The notes: generated from the letters alone by a model not told the origin. Counted from the stretch's first letter, positions 15,397 to 25,322 are shown. The stretch is DNA of 64,000 bases from Neofamilia sp964346535 (GCA_964346535.1 CAYFUN010000003.1:1-64000), one strand, 5' to 3'. Numbers and translations are program-made.

Positions 15397-16056
15397 CTAT
15401 TCAGCTTTTGCTATTAGTTCTTTAGTTTTCATTAGTCGAGTGATAGTTTCCCTTTCACTTTCTTCTAGCTTCATTCTTATAGACTTAATTGTGTCTTCAA
15501 GGTCTGGGATGGTCCTGTACTCTAAAGCATTTACCCTTCTCCTTGTTACTTCAATTTCGTCAGCCATTAGTTGGCTAGTCTTTTCAATTTCTGCTAGCTT
15601 TAAAAGCTTGTCTAGAATTTTATCCAGACGCATAATCGCTTCGTCAAGTTCGGCGTTAGTGTGAGTAAAACCGTAAGGATAAATTGAAGAAGACTGTTTG
15701 CCGGCTTCTATTTCAACTGCATTTTCCTTGACGAATTCCATTTGAGGAATGGCTACACTCATAACATTTTCTACATCTACATTTACATAAACCCTTTGCT
15801 TAGGCATAGCAAGTGCCAGCTCTAAAAAATCTGGAATAGCTAGGGCTGATGCCATAGTAAAGTCTTTAAAAGATTGGGTAAGTTCTTCTTCAACTTCCCT
15901 TCTTAACTCTTCGTTTTGTCTAACTATTTCAATAAATCTTCTTACAAGCTCGTCTTGTTTGTCCTTTAAAAGTTTATGTCCCTTTTTTGCCGTCTGTAAC
16001 TTTTTCTTAAGTTCAGACAGTTCCATTCTAGTAGGATTGACTTTTAGTATTGCCAT
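15397..16056 (-). CDS. ntpD: V-type ATPase subunit D (central stalk)
   Basis: Subunit D is the coiled-coil rotor shaft that sits inside the A3B3 head. The 219-residue protein opens with the family signature NPTRMELSELKKKL and has long N- and C-terminal helices flanking a short globular part. The C-terminal helix carries RRVNALEYRTIPDLEDTI, the usual conserved segment. It is the last gene of the operon, 10 bases after ntpB, and is followed by a strong terminator. Confidence 0.96.
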   Translation of the reverse strand: MAILKVNPTRMELSELKKKLQTAKKGHKLLKDKQDELVRRFIEIVRQNEELRREVEEELTQSFKDFTMASALAIPDFLELALAMPKQRVYVNVDVENVMSVAIPQMEFVKENAVEIEAGKQSSSIYPYGFTHTNAELDEAIMRLDKILDKLLKLAEIEKTSQLMADEIEVTRRRVNALEYRTIPDLEDTIKSIRMKLEESERETITRLMKTKELIAKAE

Positions 16057-16066
16057 TTTATCCCAC

Positions 16067-17470
16067 CTATTCTTTATTTTCTTTATCTTTGTCTGACTTC
16101 TTTAGTCCAATATATTTTTCAATTAACTTGTCATCAATTCTCTTAAGCTCGTATCTTGGAAGTTTGTCCAATAACTCCCAGCCTAAGTCTAGGGTTTCTT
16201 CAATTGTCCTGTTGGTATAAAAACCTTGGCCTACATATCTTTCTTCAAACTCTTCAGCAAAGTTCATAAAGGCCTTGTCGGTATCTGATAAGGCTGACTC
16301 TCCAAGAATTGTTGCCAGTTCTTTGGCTTGAACACCTGAAGTGTAGGCTGCATAAATTTGGTTCATTGTGTCTGCATGGTCTTCCCTAGTTTTACCTTCG
16401 CCTATACCCTTGTCCTTTAGACGAGATAGGGATGGAGTTACGTCAATTGGTGGAGAAATATTTCTCTTGTGTAATTCCTTAGAAAGTAAAATTTGGCCTT
16501 CTGTAATATAGCCTGTAAGGTCAGGAATTGGATGAGTGATGTCATCTTCTGGCATTGTAAGAATTGGAATTTGGGTAATTGATCCTTCTCTGCCTACAAT
16601 TCTTCCTGCTCTTTCATAAATTCCAGCTAGGTCAGTGTATAAATATCCTGGATAACCTCTACGGCCTGGAACTTCTTTTCTAGCTGCTGAAACTTCACGA
16701 AGGGCTTCTGCATAGTTGGTCATGTCTGTCATAATTACTAGAACGTGCATGCCCTTTTCAAAAGCCAAATACTCTGCAGTTGTCAGTGCCATTTTCGGAG
16801 TAGAAATTCTTTCGATGGCTGGGTCGTCTGCCAGGTTAATAAATAAAACTGACTGGTCAATAGATCCGTGTTCGTTAAAGTCATCAATGAAGAATTGGTA
16901 CTCTTCAAAGGTAATACCTAGAGCTGCAAATACTATGGCGAACTTTGAGTCCTTGCCTAGTACCTTAGCCTGTCTAGCAATTTGGGCAGCTAAGTTATTG
17001 TGAGGCATACCTGATCCTGAGAATATTGGAAGTTTTTGTCCACGAACCAAGGTGTTAAGTCCGTCAATAACAGAAATTCCTGTTTGGATAAACTCATCAG
17101 GGTAGTCTCTTGATACTGGGTTAATAGGAGTTCCGTTAACATCTAAATACTTGTCAGCAATAATGTTTGGCCCGCCGTCAATTGGATTGCCTAGGCCGTC
17201 AAAAACTCTACCGATCATAGATTCAGAAACGCCAATTTCAAGTGGCTTACCTAAAAATCTTGTTGAAGTTTCCTTTAGGTTTATACCTGCTGTTCCTTCA
17301 TAAATTTGTACTAGGGCCTTGTCTTTTTCAACTTCAAGGACCCTGCCCCTTCTCTTTTCGCCAGTTTGTAGCCTAATGTCTACAAGTTCTTCAAACTTTA
17401 TTCCTTCTACACCTTCAACAACCATTAGAGGGCCTACTACTTCACTGGCTGTTTTATATTCTTTAAGCAT
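16067..17470 (-). CDS. ntpB: V-type ATPase subunit B
   Basis: Subunit B is the non-catalytic member of the A3B3 hexamer. At 467 residues it has normal length. The family block PIFSGSGMPHNNLAAQI occupies the place of the P-loop, and the SPSLSRL-type segment (TPSLSRLKDKGIGEG) is present. Its ATG overlaps the end of ntpA by eight bases (junction ATGCTTAA), typical of coupled translation in this operon. Confidence 0.97.
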   Translation of the reverse strand: MLKEYKTASEVVGPLMVVEGVEGIKFEELVDIRLQTGEKRRGRVLEVEKDKALVQIYEGTAGINLKETSTRFLGKPLEIGVSESMIGRVFDGLGNPIDGGPNIIADKYLDVNGTPINPVSRDYPDEFIQTGISVIDGLNTLVRGQKLPIFSGSGMPHNNLAAQIARQAKVLGKDSKFAIVFAALGITFEEYQFFIDDFNEHGSIDQSVLFINLADDPAIERISTPKMALTTAEYLAFEKGMHVLVIMTDMTNYAEALREVSAARKEVPGRRGYPGYLYTDLAGIYERAGRIVGREGSITQIPILTMPEDDITHPIPDLTGYITEGQILLSKELHKRNISPPIDVTPSLSRLKDKGIGEGKTREDHADTMNQIYAAYTSGVQAKELATILGESALSDTDKAFMNFAEEFEERYVGQGFYTNRTIEETLDLGWELLDKLPRYELKRIDDKLIEKYIGLKKSDKDKENKE

Positions 17471-19241
17471 CTAGGACCCCTCCTTCTTCTATTAGTTTTT
17501 CAACTTGGTCTTTTAGTTCTTCTCTAATCTTTTTAATTTCTTCTGCTGCTGAATCGTTATTAATATATTTCATTCTTGCAATTTTTTCACGAATGTCTAA
17601 GTTCAATAACTCTTTCATATAAATTTTTGCGTCCAAGGCCTTAAGTCCTAGGTCGTAAAAGTCTAAAATTGTTCCCAGCATTTCCTTTTGCTTGTCAATT
17701 GGACAGTAGGTATCAACTTCGTGGAAAGAGTTTTGTTGTAAAAAGTCTTCTCTAATCATTTTAGAAACTTCAAGCTTTAGTTGGTCTTGGTCTGAAAGTG
17801 AATCAGCACCAACTAGTCTTACAATTTCTTGCAGGCCAGATTCGTCTTGTAATAGTTGCATGGCCTTAATTCTATTTTTAGAAAAGTCGTCTCCTTCTAA
17901 GTTGTCAAAGTACTTGTCCATTTTATCTTGGTATAGAGAATAAGACTCTATCCAGTTAATGGCTGGGAAGTGACGGGCATAGGATAAGGCATAGTCTAAG
18001 CCCCAGAAGACCTTAACTATACGAAGGGTTGCTTGGGTAACTGGTTCAGAAAGGTCTCCACCTGGAGGTGAAACTGCACCAATTGTTGTTAGGGCTCCTT
18101 CCCTGCCGTCTTTACCTAGGGAAATAACCCTACCAGCTCTTTCATAAAACTCTGCAGCTCTAGATCCTAAATAGGCAGGATAACCTTCGTCACCAGGCAT
18201 CTCTTCAAGACGACCTGACATCTCTCTAAGGGCCTCTGCCCATCTTGATGTTGAGTCGGCAAAAAGTGCTACAGAATAGCCCATGTCTCTAAAGTATTCA
18301 GCTATAGTGATTCCCGTATAAATTGAGGCCTCCCTAGCTGCTACTGGCATGTTAGATGTATTGGCAATTAAAACTGTCCTCTTCATTAGAGACTCTCCAG
18401 TTTGAGGGTCAATAAGTTTTGGAAATTCGTTTAGTACGTCAGTCATTTCGTTGCCACGTTCGCCACAGCCAACATAGATTACTATTTGGGCATCAGAATA
18501 TTTTGCCAGCTGATGTTGGATAACTGTCTTTCCAGATCCGAAAGGTCCTGGTATGGCTGCAGTTCCTCCCTTGGCTACTGGGAAAAATGTATCTATAACC
18601 CTTTGGCCTGTTACTAGAGGCATTTTTGGGTCTAGCTTTCTCATATAAGGTCTGCCCTTTCTAACTGGCCACCTTTGCATTAGAGAAAATTCTTCTTCTA
18701 GACCATTATCATCTTTTAAAACATAAACTGTATCATCTACATGATAAGTTCCTGAATTAATTTTTGTAATAGTTCCAGACTTTCCTGGCGGAACCATAAT
18801 TTGGTGTTTTACTATAGTAGTTTCTTGAACGAAACCAAGAATGTCACCTTGCGAAACCTTGTCGCCAACTTTAGCAGTGGCTTCAAAGTCCCAAGTCTTT
18901 TTTCTATCTAGCGATGGAACAATAACTCCCCTAGTAAGAAAGTCTCCTGCTTCTTGTCTCAAGTGTTCTAGAGGTCTTTGAATTCCATCAAACATACCTT
19001 CAATCATACCAGGTCCAAGTTCAACTGACAGTGGCATACCTGTAGTATAAACTGGTTCTCCTGGTCCAATTCCAGTAGTTTCTTCATATACTTGAATTGA
19101 GGCCTTGTCGCCTCTCATCTCAATTATTTCTCCAATAAGTCTGTCTTCTGAAACTTCAACAACGTCATAGACATTGGCGTCGCTCATACCAACAGCTTCA
19201 ACTAAAGGTCCTGAAACCTTTACTATTGTTCCTGTATTCAA
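17463..19241 (-). CDS. ntpA: V-type ATPase catalytic subunit A
   Basis: Subunit A hydrolyses ATP. The 592-residue protein has the Walker A motif GPFGSGKT near residues 230-237, the long A-specific non-homologous region at about 115-190, and the SRWAEALREMSGRLEEMPGD block with the catalytic-interface arginine/glutamate set. Spacing to ntpF is 16 bases. Nothing suggests inactivity. Confidence 0.97.
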   Translation of the reverse strand: MNTGTIVKVSGPLVEAVGMSDANVYDVVEVSEDRLIGEIIEMRGDKASIQVYEETTGIGPGEPVYTTGMPLSVELGPGMIEGMFDGIQRPLEHLRQEAGDFLTRGVIVPSLDRKKTWDFEATAKVGDKVSQGDILGFVQETTIVKHQIMVPPGKSGTITKINSGTYHVDDTVYVLKDDNGLEEEFSLMQRWPVRKGRPYMRKLDPKMPLVTGQRVIDTFFPVAKGGTAAIPGPFGSGKTVIQHQLAKYSDAQIVIYVGCGERGNEMTDVLNEFPKLIDPQTGESLMKRTVLIANTSNMPVAAREASIYTGITIAEYFRDMGYSVALFADSTSRWAEALREMSGRLEEMPGDEGYPAYLGSRAAEFYERAGRVISLGKDGREGALTTIGAVSPPGGDLSEPVTQATLRIVKVFWGLDYALSYARHFPAINWIESYSLYQDKMDKYFDNLEGDDFSKNRIKAMQLLQDESGLQEIVRLVGADSLSDQDQLKLEVSKMIREDFLQQNSFHEVDTYCPIDKQKEMLGTILDFYDLGLKALDAKIYMKELLNLDIREKIARMKYINNDSAAEEIKKIREELKDQVEKLIEEGGVLDA

Positions 19242-19257
19242 TAATAGTCCTCACTTT

Positions 19258-19572
19258 CTATAAAATGTTGGAACCTAAGGCTTTTTCAACATTTTTACCT
19301 ATCCTGTCTAGGCCAATATTTAAACTTCCAGCATTGGATGGAATCATAATAATGGCAGGCTCTGGTTCATGGTCATAGCGATTAATAGTTTCCATTGCCT
19401 TTTTTGCCATTTGTTCAGTAATAAAAATTACCCCATAGTTTTCCTTGGCTAGTCTTTCTATAGTCTTTCTGATTTCAATATCTTCTTCAGGAATAAAAAC
19501 GTTAAGTCCCAAGGCCCTAAAACCTAGAACAGAATCCTTGTCGCCTATAACAGCAATTTTTTGTTTATGCAA
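19258..19572 (-). CDS. ntpF: V-type ATPase subunit F
   Basis: Subunit F is a small Rossmann-like protein bound to the central stalk. The 104-residue length and the motifs IAVIGDKDSVLGFRALG (5-21) and GVIFITEQMA are characteristic. The start is TTG, overlapping the end of ntpC by eight bases, with AGGTGA at ribosome-site distance inside ntpC. Confidence 0.93.
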   Translation of the reverse strand: MHKQKIAVIGDKDSVLGFRALGLNVFIPEEDIEIRKTIERLAKENYGVIFITEQMAKKAMETINRYDHEPEPAIIMIPSNAGSLNIGLDRIGKNVEKALGSNIL

Positions 19573-20566
19573 TCAATTCACCTGTCCTTTCCCTAATTTG
19601 CTCAGGAGTCATTTGGTTAATTTTTCCTACAGCAATAGTTCGAATCATTTGGACTTCTCTTTCCTTGCGCAACATATATGAATATAAGACCTCAGGTCCG
19701 TAGGTTATCTTTAGACCCTTTAGTGTATTTTCGTCAATGTACTCAAAGACCTTTTGTCTAATGTGAAGAAGTTTGCCATCTTCCATGGTGGCCTTTAAAC
19801 CTTGGTCTAAATACTTGTAAATATCATAAGGCTTAAAAACTTCAATTAGGTCTTCAGTATTTTCGTAATAATACTTGGCATAAAGGTCTGCTGGAATGTT
19901 GCCTCCCTTAATCATAAAGTCAGCTACACAGTTAACCCTGTGGTTTTGCTTTTTCCCTCTAACTGTCATGTTGATATTTTGACTGTCAATTCGGTTTCTA
20001 ACCATAAACTTTATATAGTCAGATCCCAGCTTTTCAGAAAGTTCACTGGCATATTCACTGTGCCAGGTATCTAAAGTCATATCTAGTCTTTGAGGGTCCT
20101 TGCTGGTCTCATATTCATCAAGAGCAGCATTAATTGCAGCCTTAAACTTATAGTCCTTAGTTGCCCTGCCGTTTTCCTTTAAGTCTTCTAAAAGTTCTAA
20201 ATAATTATAATCAGAAATTGGTATTAGAAGATCTGTTAGGTCTTGGCCTAATAAATAAGATTTTATAATAACTTTTAAGTTGTGGAAAATATACTTAGAA
20301 GCTAAAATTTCTACAACCTCTCTATCCTTGGCCATTTTAAAAAATTCCTTGTACATAGTTGAAAGTCTATCATTTAAAGCCTTATCAAACTTTGTTCTTT
20401 GGCCTACTAGGTCAGCCAAATCAGCATAAGAAGTTTCAGCAAGAACTCTTTTAAAGTCTTCTAAATTTTCAGACTCAATTAACTTGTTAAAGGTCTGAAT
20501 ATCTATAAGCCTTTTTTCATAAACTCTAACAGTTGTAGAATTTTGAATATAGTCTTCTCTGTTCAA
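19565..20566 (-). CDS. ntpC: V-type ATPase subunit C (d-type, rotor cap)
   Basis: Subunit C joins the central stalk to the membrane rotor ring. The 333-residue, almost all-helical protein shows the repeated pattern of the family, including FHNLKVIIKSYLLG near 100 and the PEVLYSYMLRKEREVQMIR block near the end. It sits between ntpE and ntpF, the usual archaeal/bacterial V-ATPase order. Confidence 0.94.
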   Translation of the reverse strand: MNREDYIQNSTTVRVYEKRLIDIQTFNKLIESENLEDFKRVLAETSYADLADLVGQRTKFDKALNDRLSTMYKEFFKMAKDREVVEILASKYIFHNLKVIIKSYLLGQDLTDLLIPISDYNYLELLEDLKENGRATKDYKFKAAINAALDEYETSKDPQRLDMTLDTWHSEYASELSEKLGSDYIKFMVRNRIDSQNINMTVRGKKQNHRVNCVADFMIKGGNIPADLYAKYYYENTEDLIEVFKPYDIYKYLDQGLKATMEDGKLLHIRQKVFEYIDENTLKGLKITYGPEVLYSYMLRKEREVQMIRTIAVGKINQMTPEQIRERTGELIA

Positions 20567-20581
20567 AGCTTACCTCCTATC

Positions 20582-21133
20582 TTATTTGGTCAAAAATTTT
20601 ATTAGTTCAGGTCCAATTTCATTTCTGCGATCATTTAAAATATCTTCATATTTAAAATTATAGTCCATCTTTTCTTTTGCTAGGACAAAACCATTTTCTA
20701 CAAAATTTTCTTCGTCTATTTTTACCTTTAAATTAGAATTTTTTACTGCATTTAATCTTGACTTTGGTAGCCTAAGAGTTAAATCATCTGATCCGATTTT
20801 TTCTATGGCAGCCTTAACTTTTTCTATAAATTCTTCATCAGAAATATTATTAAGTCTGTCTAAAGTAAGATCAAAAACTCTGTCTATAAGATTTTGTCTT
20901 TCTTCAAGTCTTTGGTCTCTAATTCTAATTCCTACATTTTCTAATATTCTCTTATAAATAACATCTGCCTTATTGTTGGCATCAGCTAGAATTTTTACTT
21001 TTTCTGCATTGGCCTCACTAAGGATTTTGTCCTTTATTTCAGCAGCCTTGGTCTTGCCATCAAATTCAATGGCCTGGATTTGTTCCTCAGCTTCTGTTTG
21101 GATTTTATTTATAATATTGTCTATATTTGACAT
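20582..21133 (-). CDS. ntpE: V-type ATPase subunit E (peripheral stalk)
   Basis: Subunit E pairs with subunit G/H in the peripheral stalk. The 183-residue protein has a long, charged N-terminal helix rich in Ala, Glu and Lys (about 1-85), followed by a small globular C-terminal half. Homology is weak by eye, but length, helix pattern and operon position between ntpK and ntpC make the assignment firm. Confidence 0.92.
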   Translation of the reverse strand: MSNIDNIINKIQTEAEEQIQAIEFDGKTKAAEIKDKILSEANAEKVKILADANNKADVIYKRILENVGIRIRDQRLEERQNLIDRVFDLTLDRLNNISDEEFIEKVKAAIEKIGSDDLTLRLPKSRLNAVKNSNLKVKIDEENFVENGFVLAKEKMDYNFKYEDILNDRRNEIGPELIKFLTK

Positions 21134-21147
21134 CTACATCAATTCCT

Positions 21148-21621
21148 TTAAAATGCAACTTGTTGTAATAATAAGAATGAAATTGCAAAGGCTAAAATTG
21201 CATAAGTTTCTACCATTACTGCAAGTATTATGGCCTTAGTAACTTCTTTAGAGTTTTTAGCTAAAATATTTTGACCAGCAATAGCTACCTTACCTTGGGC
21301 AATAGCTGAAAAATATCCAACAACTCCTACTGGAAGAGCTGCCATTAGTAGATATAGTCCTTCAACTAAAGGCATACCAGTAGATAATCTAAACATTGAG
21401 AATAGTCCAATTACAAAGCCGTAAAGACCTTGTGTACCTGGTAGTAATTGAAGAATAAGAGCTGATACAAACTTTTCTGGCTCTTCAACTATAACTCCAG
21501 CTGCAGCTTCACCTGCAATTCCAACTCCTTTAGCAGAGCCCATTCCTGATAAGAAAACTGCTACTGCTACACCTAACACTCCAAAAATTAATCCGCCATA
21601 TTGTCCGAAGAATCCTGACAT
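21148..21621 (-). CDS. ntpK: V-type ATPase proteolipid K with Na+ ligand set
   Basis: Subunit K forms the membrane rotor ring. The 157-residue protein has four transmembrane helices made of two hairpins. It keeps the residues that bind Na+ in the Enterococcus hirae ring: L60, T63 and Q64 in LLPGTQGLYGF, Q109 in IAQGK, and E138 in VETYAIL. Only the second hairpin carries the carboxylate, as in E. hirae. Na+ rather than H+ transport is therefore the likely mode. Confidence 0.95.
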   Translation of the reverse strand: MSGFFGQYGGLIFGVLGVAVAVFLSGMGSAKGVGIAGEAAAGVIVEEPEKFVSALILQLLPGTQGLYGFVIGLFSMFRLSTGMPLVEGLYLLMAALPVGVVGYFSAIAQGKVAIAGQNILAKNSKEVTKAIILAVMVETYAILAFAISFLLLQQVAF

Positions 21622-21631
21622 TTTTTTCCTC

Positions 21632-23572
21632 CTATTTTTTTATATTAATATATTTTGTTTCTTTTCTAACTCTATTAAACTTCTTGCCTCCACCTTCATA
21701 AAACTTTCCAAAGAATTCAACAAAGGTCAGTCTTAGTGTGTGGACATAAGCTGAAAGTGCTGACAGGGCCAGGTTAAATATTTGGCCACCAACAAAGATT
21801 ACAGCTGCAAAAATTATTCCCACTAGGCCACTTGATGCTACAGTGCCAGCTATCATATTAATAGCAACACCTATAAAGCCACCTGCCAAACCTAGAGCCA
21901 TTAGTCTTAGGTAGGAAACAAAGTCTCCTAGCCAAGATGAAATTCCGTAAAGGTTGTAGGCACCAGATGCTATTCTGCCAACAGGAGACTTGGCTTCTCT
22001 GCCTGTAAAAAATACAATAATTAGCATTCCAGCTATCATTATATATTTGGCAATATTTTTTCCTGGTAAGGAAAGTGGGCCTGCTAAAATCATATAGATG
22101 GCTCCAAGTAAAACCATGTACCAAGAGAAAACATCAAAGAAGGCATCAATTGAGTGGCCATCTCTAATTAGGACATAGGCCTTCATGGCCATACCTAAAA
22201 ACATGTGAACAGCACCTAGGGCTATAGAAATAATTAGTACAGTCATATAGTCCCCAGCTGGGTCAATAAGTTGTGGAATATTTATAGCTCCGCCAAAGAC
22301 AGACCCATAAACTAGGCCCCACAAAATTGTCGAATAACCTAGGTAGTTGAAAAACTTAATGTTTTTTCTCATAGAATCACTTAGGTTAAATCTTAAAAGT
22401 ACATAAGTGCCAATTACTAGTAACAAACCGTAGCCAGCATCGGCAATCATCATACCGAAAAACAACCAATAAAAGGGTGCTAAAAATGGCGTCGGGTCAA
22501 CTTCATTGTAGCGAGGCATAGAATACATTTCAGTTAGTGGTTCAAAAACTGAAACAAACTTGTTGTTTTCAAGTTCTATAGGCACATTAGGATTGTCCTT
22601 GTCTGCCTCATTCATTTCTAAATAATAATTCTTAGGGAAGTTCTTACTTAGTCTTCTTTGAAAGTTGTCGGCGTTTTTACTGTTGACATAACCTTCAATA
22701 ACACTAACTTTTTTAGTTGCTAAAAAGTTGTCGACAGAAGAAAGCTTTTCTTCAACTTGCTTTAAGTATTCATATCTTAATTTCAAATTGTCTAAGTCTT
22801 CTGTCATAGACCTATACTTGTTTTCAATTTCTTTTATTTCACTTTTTAAGGTCTCAATCTCTTTTTCCTTGGCCTTAATATCTTGGGCAGGACTTTTTTC
22901 AGTTTTGACAGCTTCTTCATAAAAAGAATACTTTCTCAAAAGATCTGTCATCTTACTAAGTTCACTTTCCTCAACTACTGCTAGGATATAAGAGTTCTTA
23001 TCATCTTGTCCTATTCTCTCTACTAAACTGTATTGAAAGTTCTTTAAATCTTCTTTTAAAGACTCAAATTGGGCTGAAAGAACATAACCAGTAATAAAAT
23101 TTACATGTTTGGTTTTTTCTATGGCCTTAGATGGAACTTTTAAGTCTATCCAAGGTTTCAGCTCATGTATTTCATTTTCAATTCTTTCAATAATCTTCTT
23201 CTTATTTTCAATAGACTTATTTAAATTAGAAAGGTTTAATAGAAAGCTTGTAAAGTCTAGCTGAGCTCCCTTTTGCATAAGGTCCTCGTAGCTATAATTT
23301 TTATTGCCTTCTTGCAAATTTTTCAGGCCAGATTTTTTCTCCTGAAAGGAAGACAAAAGATTTATTGCACTTTCAATTTCTCCAATTTCTTCTCTAACAT
23401 CTAAAATTGCCTCATCTTCTGAAAAATATTCTAGTCCAGAATCAAGTAATTCAGTTTCTTCAGTAAGGTCCTTTAAGTGGACGTCACCAAAGTCTTGTAG
23501 AAAATCTAAAAACTCATTGTTGAGACTGCGTAAAAAATAGAGTTTGAAATGATGCATTTTAGCTATTGCCAT
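21632..23572 (-). CDS. ntpI: V-type ATPase subunit I (a-type stator)
   Basis: Subunit I holds the stator and the ion half-channels. The 646-residue protein has a coiled-coil cytoplasmic N-terminal half (about 1-345). A membrane half with about seven or eight helices follows. It includes the segment SYLRLMALGLAGG with the essential arginine near residue 560. It starts two bases before the end of the preceding ntpH, a tight junction. Confidence 0.96.
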   Translation of the reverse strand: MAIAKMHHFKLYFLRSLNNEFLDFLQDFGDVHLKDLTEETELLDSGLEYFSEDEAILDVREEIGEIESAINLLSSFQEKKSGLKNLQEGNKNYSYEDLMQKGAQLDFTSFLLNLSNLNKSIENKKKIIERIENEIHELKPWIDLKVPSKAIEKTKHVNFITGYVLSAQFESLKEDLKNFQYSLVERIGQDDKNSYILAVVEESELSKMTDLLRKYSFYEEAVKTEKSPAQDIKAKEKEIETLKSEIKEIENKYRSMTEDLDNLKLRYEYLKQVEEKLSSVDNFLATKKVSVIEGYVNSKNADNFQRRLSKNFPKNYYLEMNEADKDNPNVPIELENNKFVSVFEPLTEMYSMPRYNEVDPTPFLAPFYWLFFGMMIADAGYGLLLVIGTYVLLRFNLSDSMRKNIKFFNYLGYSTILWGLVYGSVFGGAINIPQLIDPAGDYMTVLIISIALGAVHMFLGMAMKAYVLIRDGHSIDAFFDVFSWYMVLLGAIYMILAGPLSLPGKNIAKYIMIAGMLIIVFFTGREAKSPVGRIASGAYNLYGISSWLGDFVSYLRLMALGLAGGFIGVAINMIAGTVASSGLVGIIFAAVIFVGGQIFNLALSALSAYVHTLRLTFVEFFGKFYEGGGKKFNRVRKETKYINIKK

Positions 23573-23573
23573 A

Positions 23574-23885
23574 TCAAATCACTATCCTTTCTAATACAAA
23601 ATCAACTGCTTCTTGAAGCTTTTTATCACTTAAGTTTTTTAACTGAGAAAATTCAAGTTCTCCTTCTGCCAAACGCCTGTCAGATTCCATTTCGGCCTCT
23701 GCCTTTCTTCTTTCAACTATAATTTTTGCTTCGTTTTTAGCCTGGTCAATAATTTCCCTAGACTCAAATTCAGCTTCATCTCTAGTTAATTTATAAAGGT
23801 CGCTGGCGTTTTTTTCTGCTTCTTTAATTTGTCTTTCTAAACCATCTTCTAACTCTCTTATTCTATTTATTGAATCAATAATCAA
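23574..23885 (-). CDS. ntpH: V-type ATPase subunit G/H (peripheral stalk)
   Basis: This 103-residue, wholly helical, Glu/Lys/Ala-rich protein (LEDGLERQIKEAEKNASDLY) fits the peripheral-stalk partner of subunit E and is first in the operon. I place the start at TTG 23885, because AGGAGGTGA lies five bases upstream. The longer frame to 23918 would start inside the spacer, before the ribosome site. The gene begins 51 bases after the MocR stop with no clear promoter between, so read-through from the regulator is possible. Confidence 0.85.
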   Translation of the reverse strand: MIIDSINRIRELEDGLERQIKEAEKNASDLYKLTRDEAEFESREIIDQAKNEAKIIVERRKAEAEMESDRRLAEGELEFSQLKNLSDKKLQEAVDFVLERIVI

Positions 23886-23936
23886 TGACTCACCTCCTAA
23901 AAAGAAAAGTTTTAACAACTAAATTTATAAGTAAAA

Positions 23937-25322
23937 CTAGAGGACTTTAAAAAATTCATCTAAGCCCTTGTTAAGACTAGCAGGACTTAAGCTGCCAAAA
24001 CCAAAGAGAAATTTCCCTGAAGATTTTTCCTTGGAGTTTTTGCTATAATAAGCTGCTAGCGGATAGATTTCGATTCCACTTTCTTTGCAAAGTCTTTCAA
24101 TTTCAAAATCATCCTTCTTAGTTTTTACTTCCACTACTATATGAATACCCAAATCGGCCCCAGATATATCTAAGACTTGGGGATAGGTCTTTAATTTTTC
24201 AATTAGAGCCTCTCTCTTTTTCTTATAATTTCTCCTCATTCTATTTAGGTGCCTTTGAAAGTAACCTTCATCTAAAAACTTGGTCATAACAAGTTGGTTA
24301 ATGGCTGGCACTGGACAAATAAAAAATGGAAAATTCACCTTCAATTCTTCCATAAGTTTGTCTGGAAGAATCATATAAGAAACTCTCATAGAAGGTGCAA
24401 GAGACTTAGAAAAAGATCCCATATAAATAACCCTGTCCTTGGCATCTAGTTTTTTTATAGGGTCAATAGGCCTACCAACATAGCGAAACTCTGTATCATA
24501 ATCATCTTCAATTAAATAGCGATTTTCTTTTGAAGATGCCCACTTTAATAAGTCCAGTCTTTTTGAAATTGGCATAATCGACCCAGTTGGAAATTGATGG
24601 GACGGAGTTATGGTTAAAATATTGGCTCCAGAATTTTTTAAATCTTCTAGAGAGACTCCATCGTCTTCAACCTTAATAGGTTTGCAAGTAAAGCCTCTTG
24701 AAGAAATCATTTCAGGCAAAATGTCATAGCCTGGATTTTCAACTGCAAAGATACTGTCCTTAGAAAAAACATAAAAGAGCATTTCATAAAGATATTCCAT
24801 GCCAGATGAAACAACTATGTTCTCAGCCCTTACATTTAAAGACCTAGAATCATTTAAGTACTTGCTTATAGCCTTTCTAAAATCCCACTTGCCCAGAGGG
24901 TCTGACTGACTAATTAAATCCTTACCACCTGCATCAATAACTTCCTTAAAGATTTTTGAAAAAGTGTAGTAGGGAAATTTTTCCTCATCAATTGAATAGG
25001 GAGAAAAATCGTAGAGAATTTCTCTTCTCTCTTCTCTTTCTTTTTCTACTTCAAGCCTTTCTTCTCTATCAACACTGGGATAAAAATTATTTAACTGTTC
25101 TACAAAATAACCAGACCTTTCCTTTGCTAAAATAAACCCTTCTTCTTCTAAAATATAGTAGGCTTTTGAAATCGTATTCATACTAAGGCCAAGTTGTTCG
25201 GCTAGATTTCTCTTGGATGGCAGTCTGTCTCCACTTTTGAAATTACCTGAGACAATTTTTTCTTTATAGTACTCATAGATCTGTAAGTAAAGAGCTGCTT
25301 TTGAGTTTTGGTCTATAAGCAA
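23937..25322 (-). CDS. MocR-type regulator (GntR HTH fused to aminotransferase fold)
   Basis: The 461-residue protein has a GntR winged helix at 1-75 (SGDRLPSKRNLAEQLGLS) and a fold-type I PLP domain at about 105-461 with the PLP lysine K306 in GSFSKSLAP and the IEDDYDTEFRY block. MocR proteins use PLP or an amino-acid adduct as a signal; PdxR (vitamin B6) and GabR are known cases. No B6 or GABA genes are near. Its only same-strand neighbour is the V-ATPase operon, so a link to that operon is possible but unproven. Confidence 0.92.
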   Translation of the reverse strand: MLIDQNSKAALYLQIYEYYKEKIVSGNFKSGDRLPSKRNLAEQLGLSMNTISKAYYILEEEGFILAKERSGYFVEQLNNFYPSVDREERLEVEKEREERREILYDFSPYSIDEEKFPYYTFSKIFKEVIDAGGKDLISQSDPLGKWDFRKAISKYLNDSRSLNVRAENIVVSSGMEYLYEMLFYVFSKDSIFAVENPGYDILPEMISSRGFTCKPIKVEDDGVSLEDLKNSGANILTITPSHQFPTGSIMPISKRLDLLKWASSKENRYLIEDDYDTEFRYVGRPIDPIKKLDAKDRVIYMGSFSKSLAPSMRVSYMILPDKLMEELKVNFPFFICPVPAINQLVMTKFLDEGYFQRHLNRMRRNYKKKREALIEKLKTYPQVLDISGADLGIHIVVEVKTKKDDFEIERLCKESGIEIYPLAAYYSKNSKEKSSGKFLFGFGSLSPASLNKGLDEFFKVL

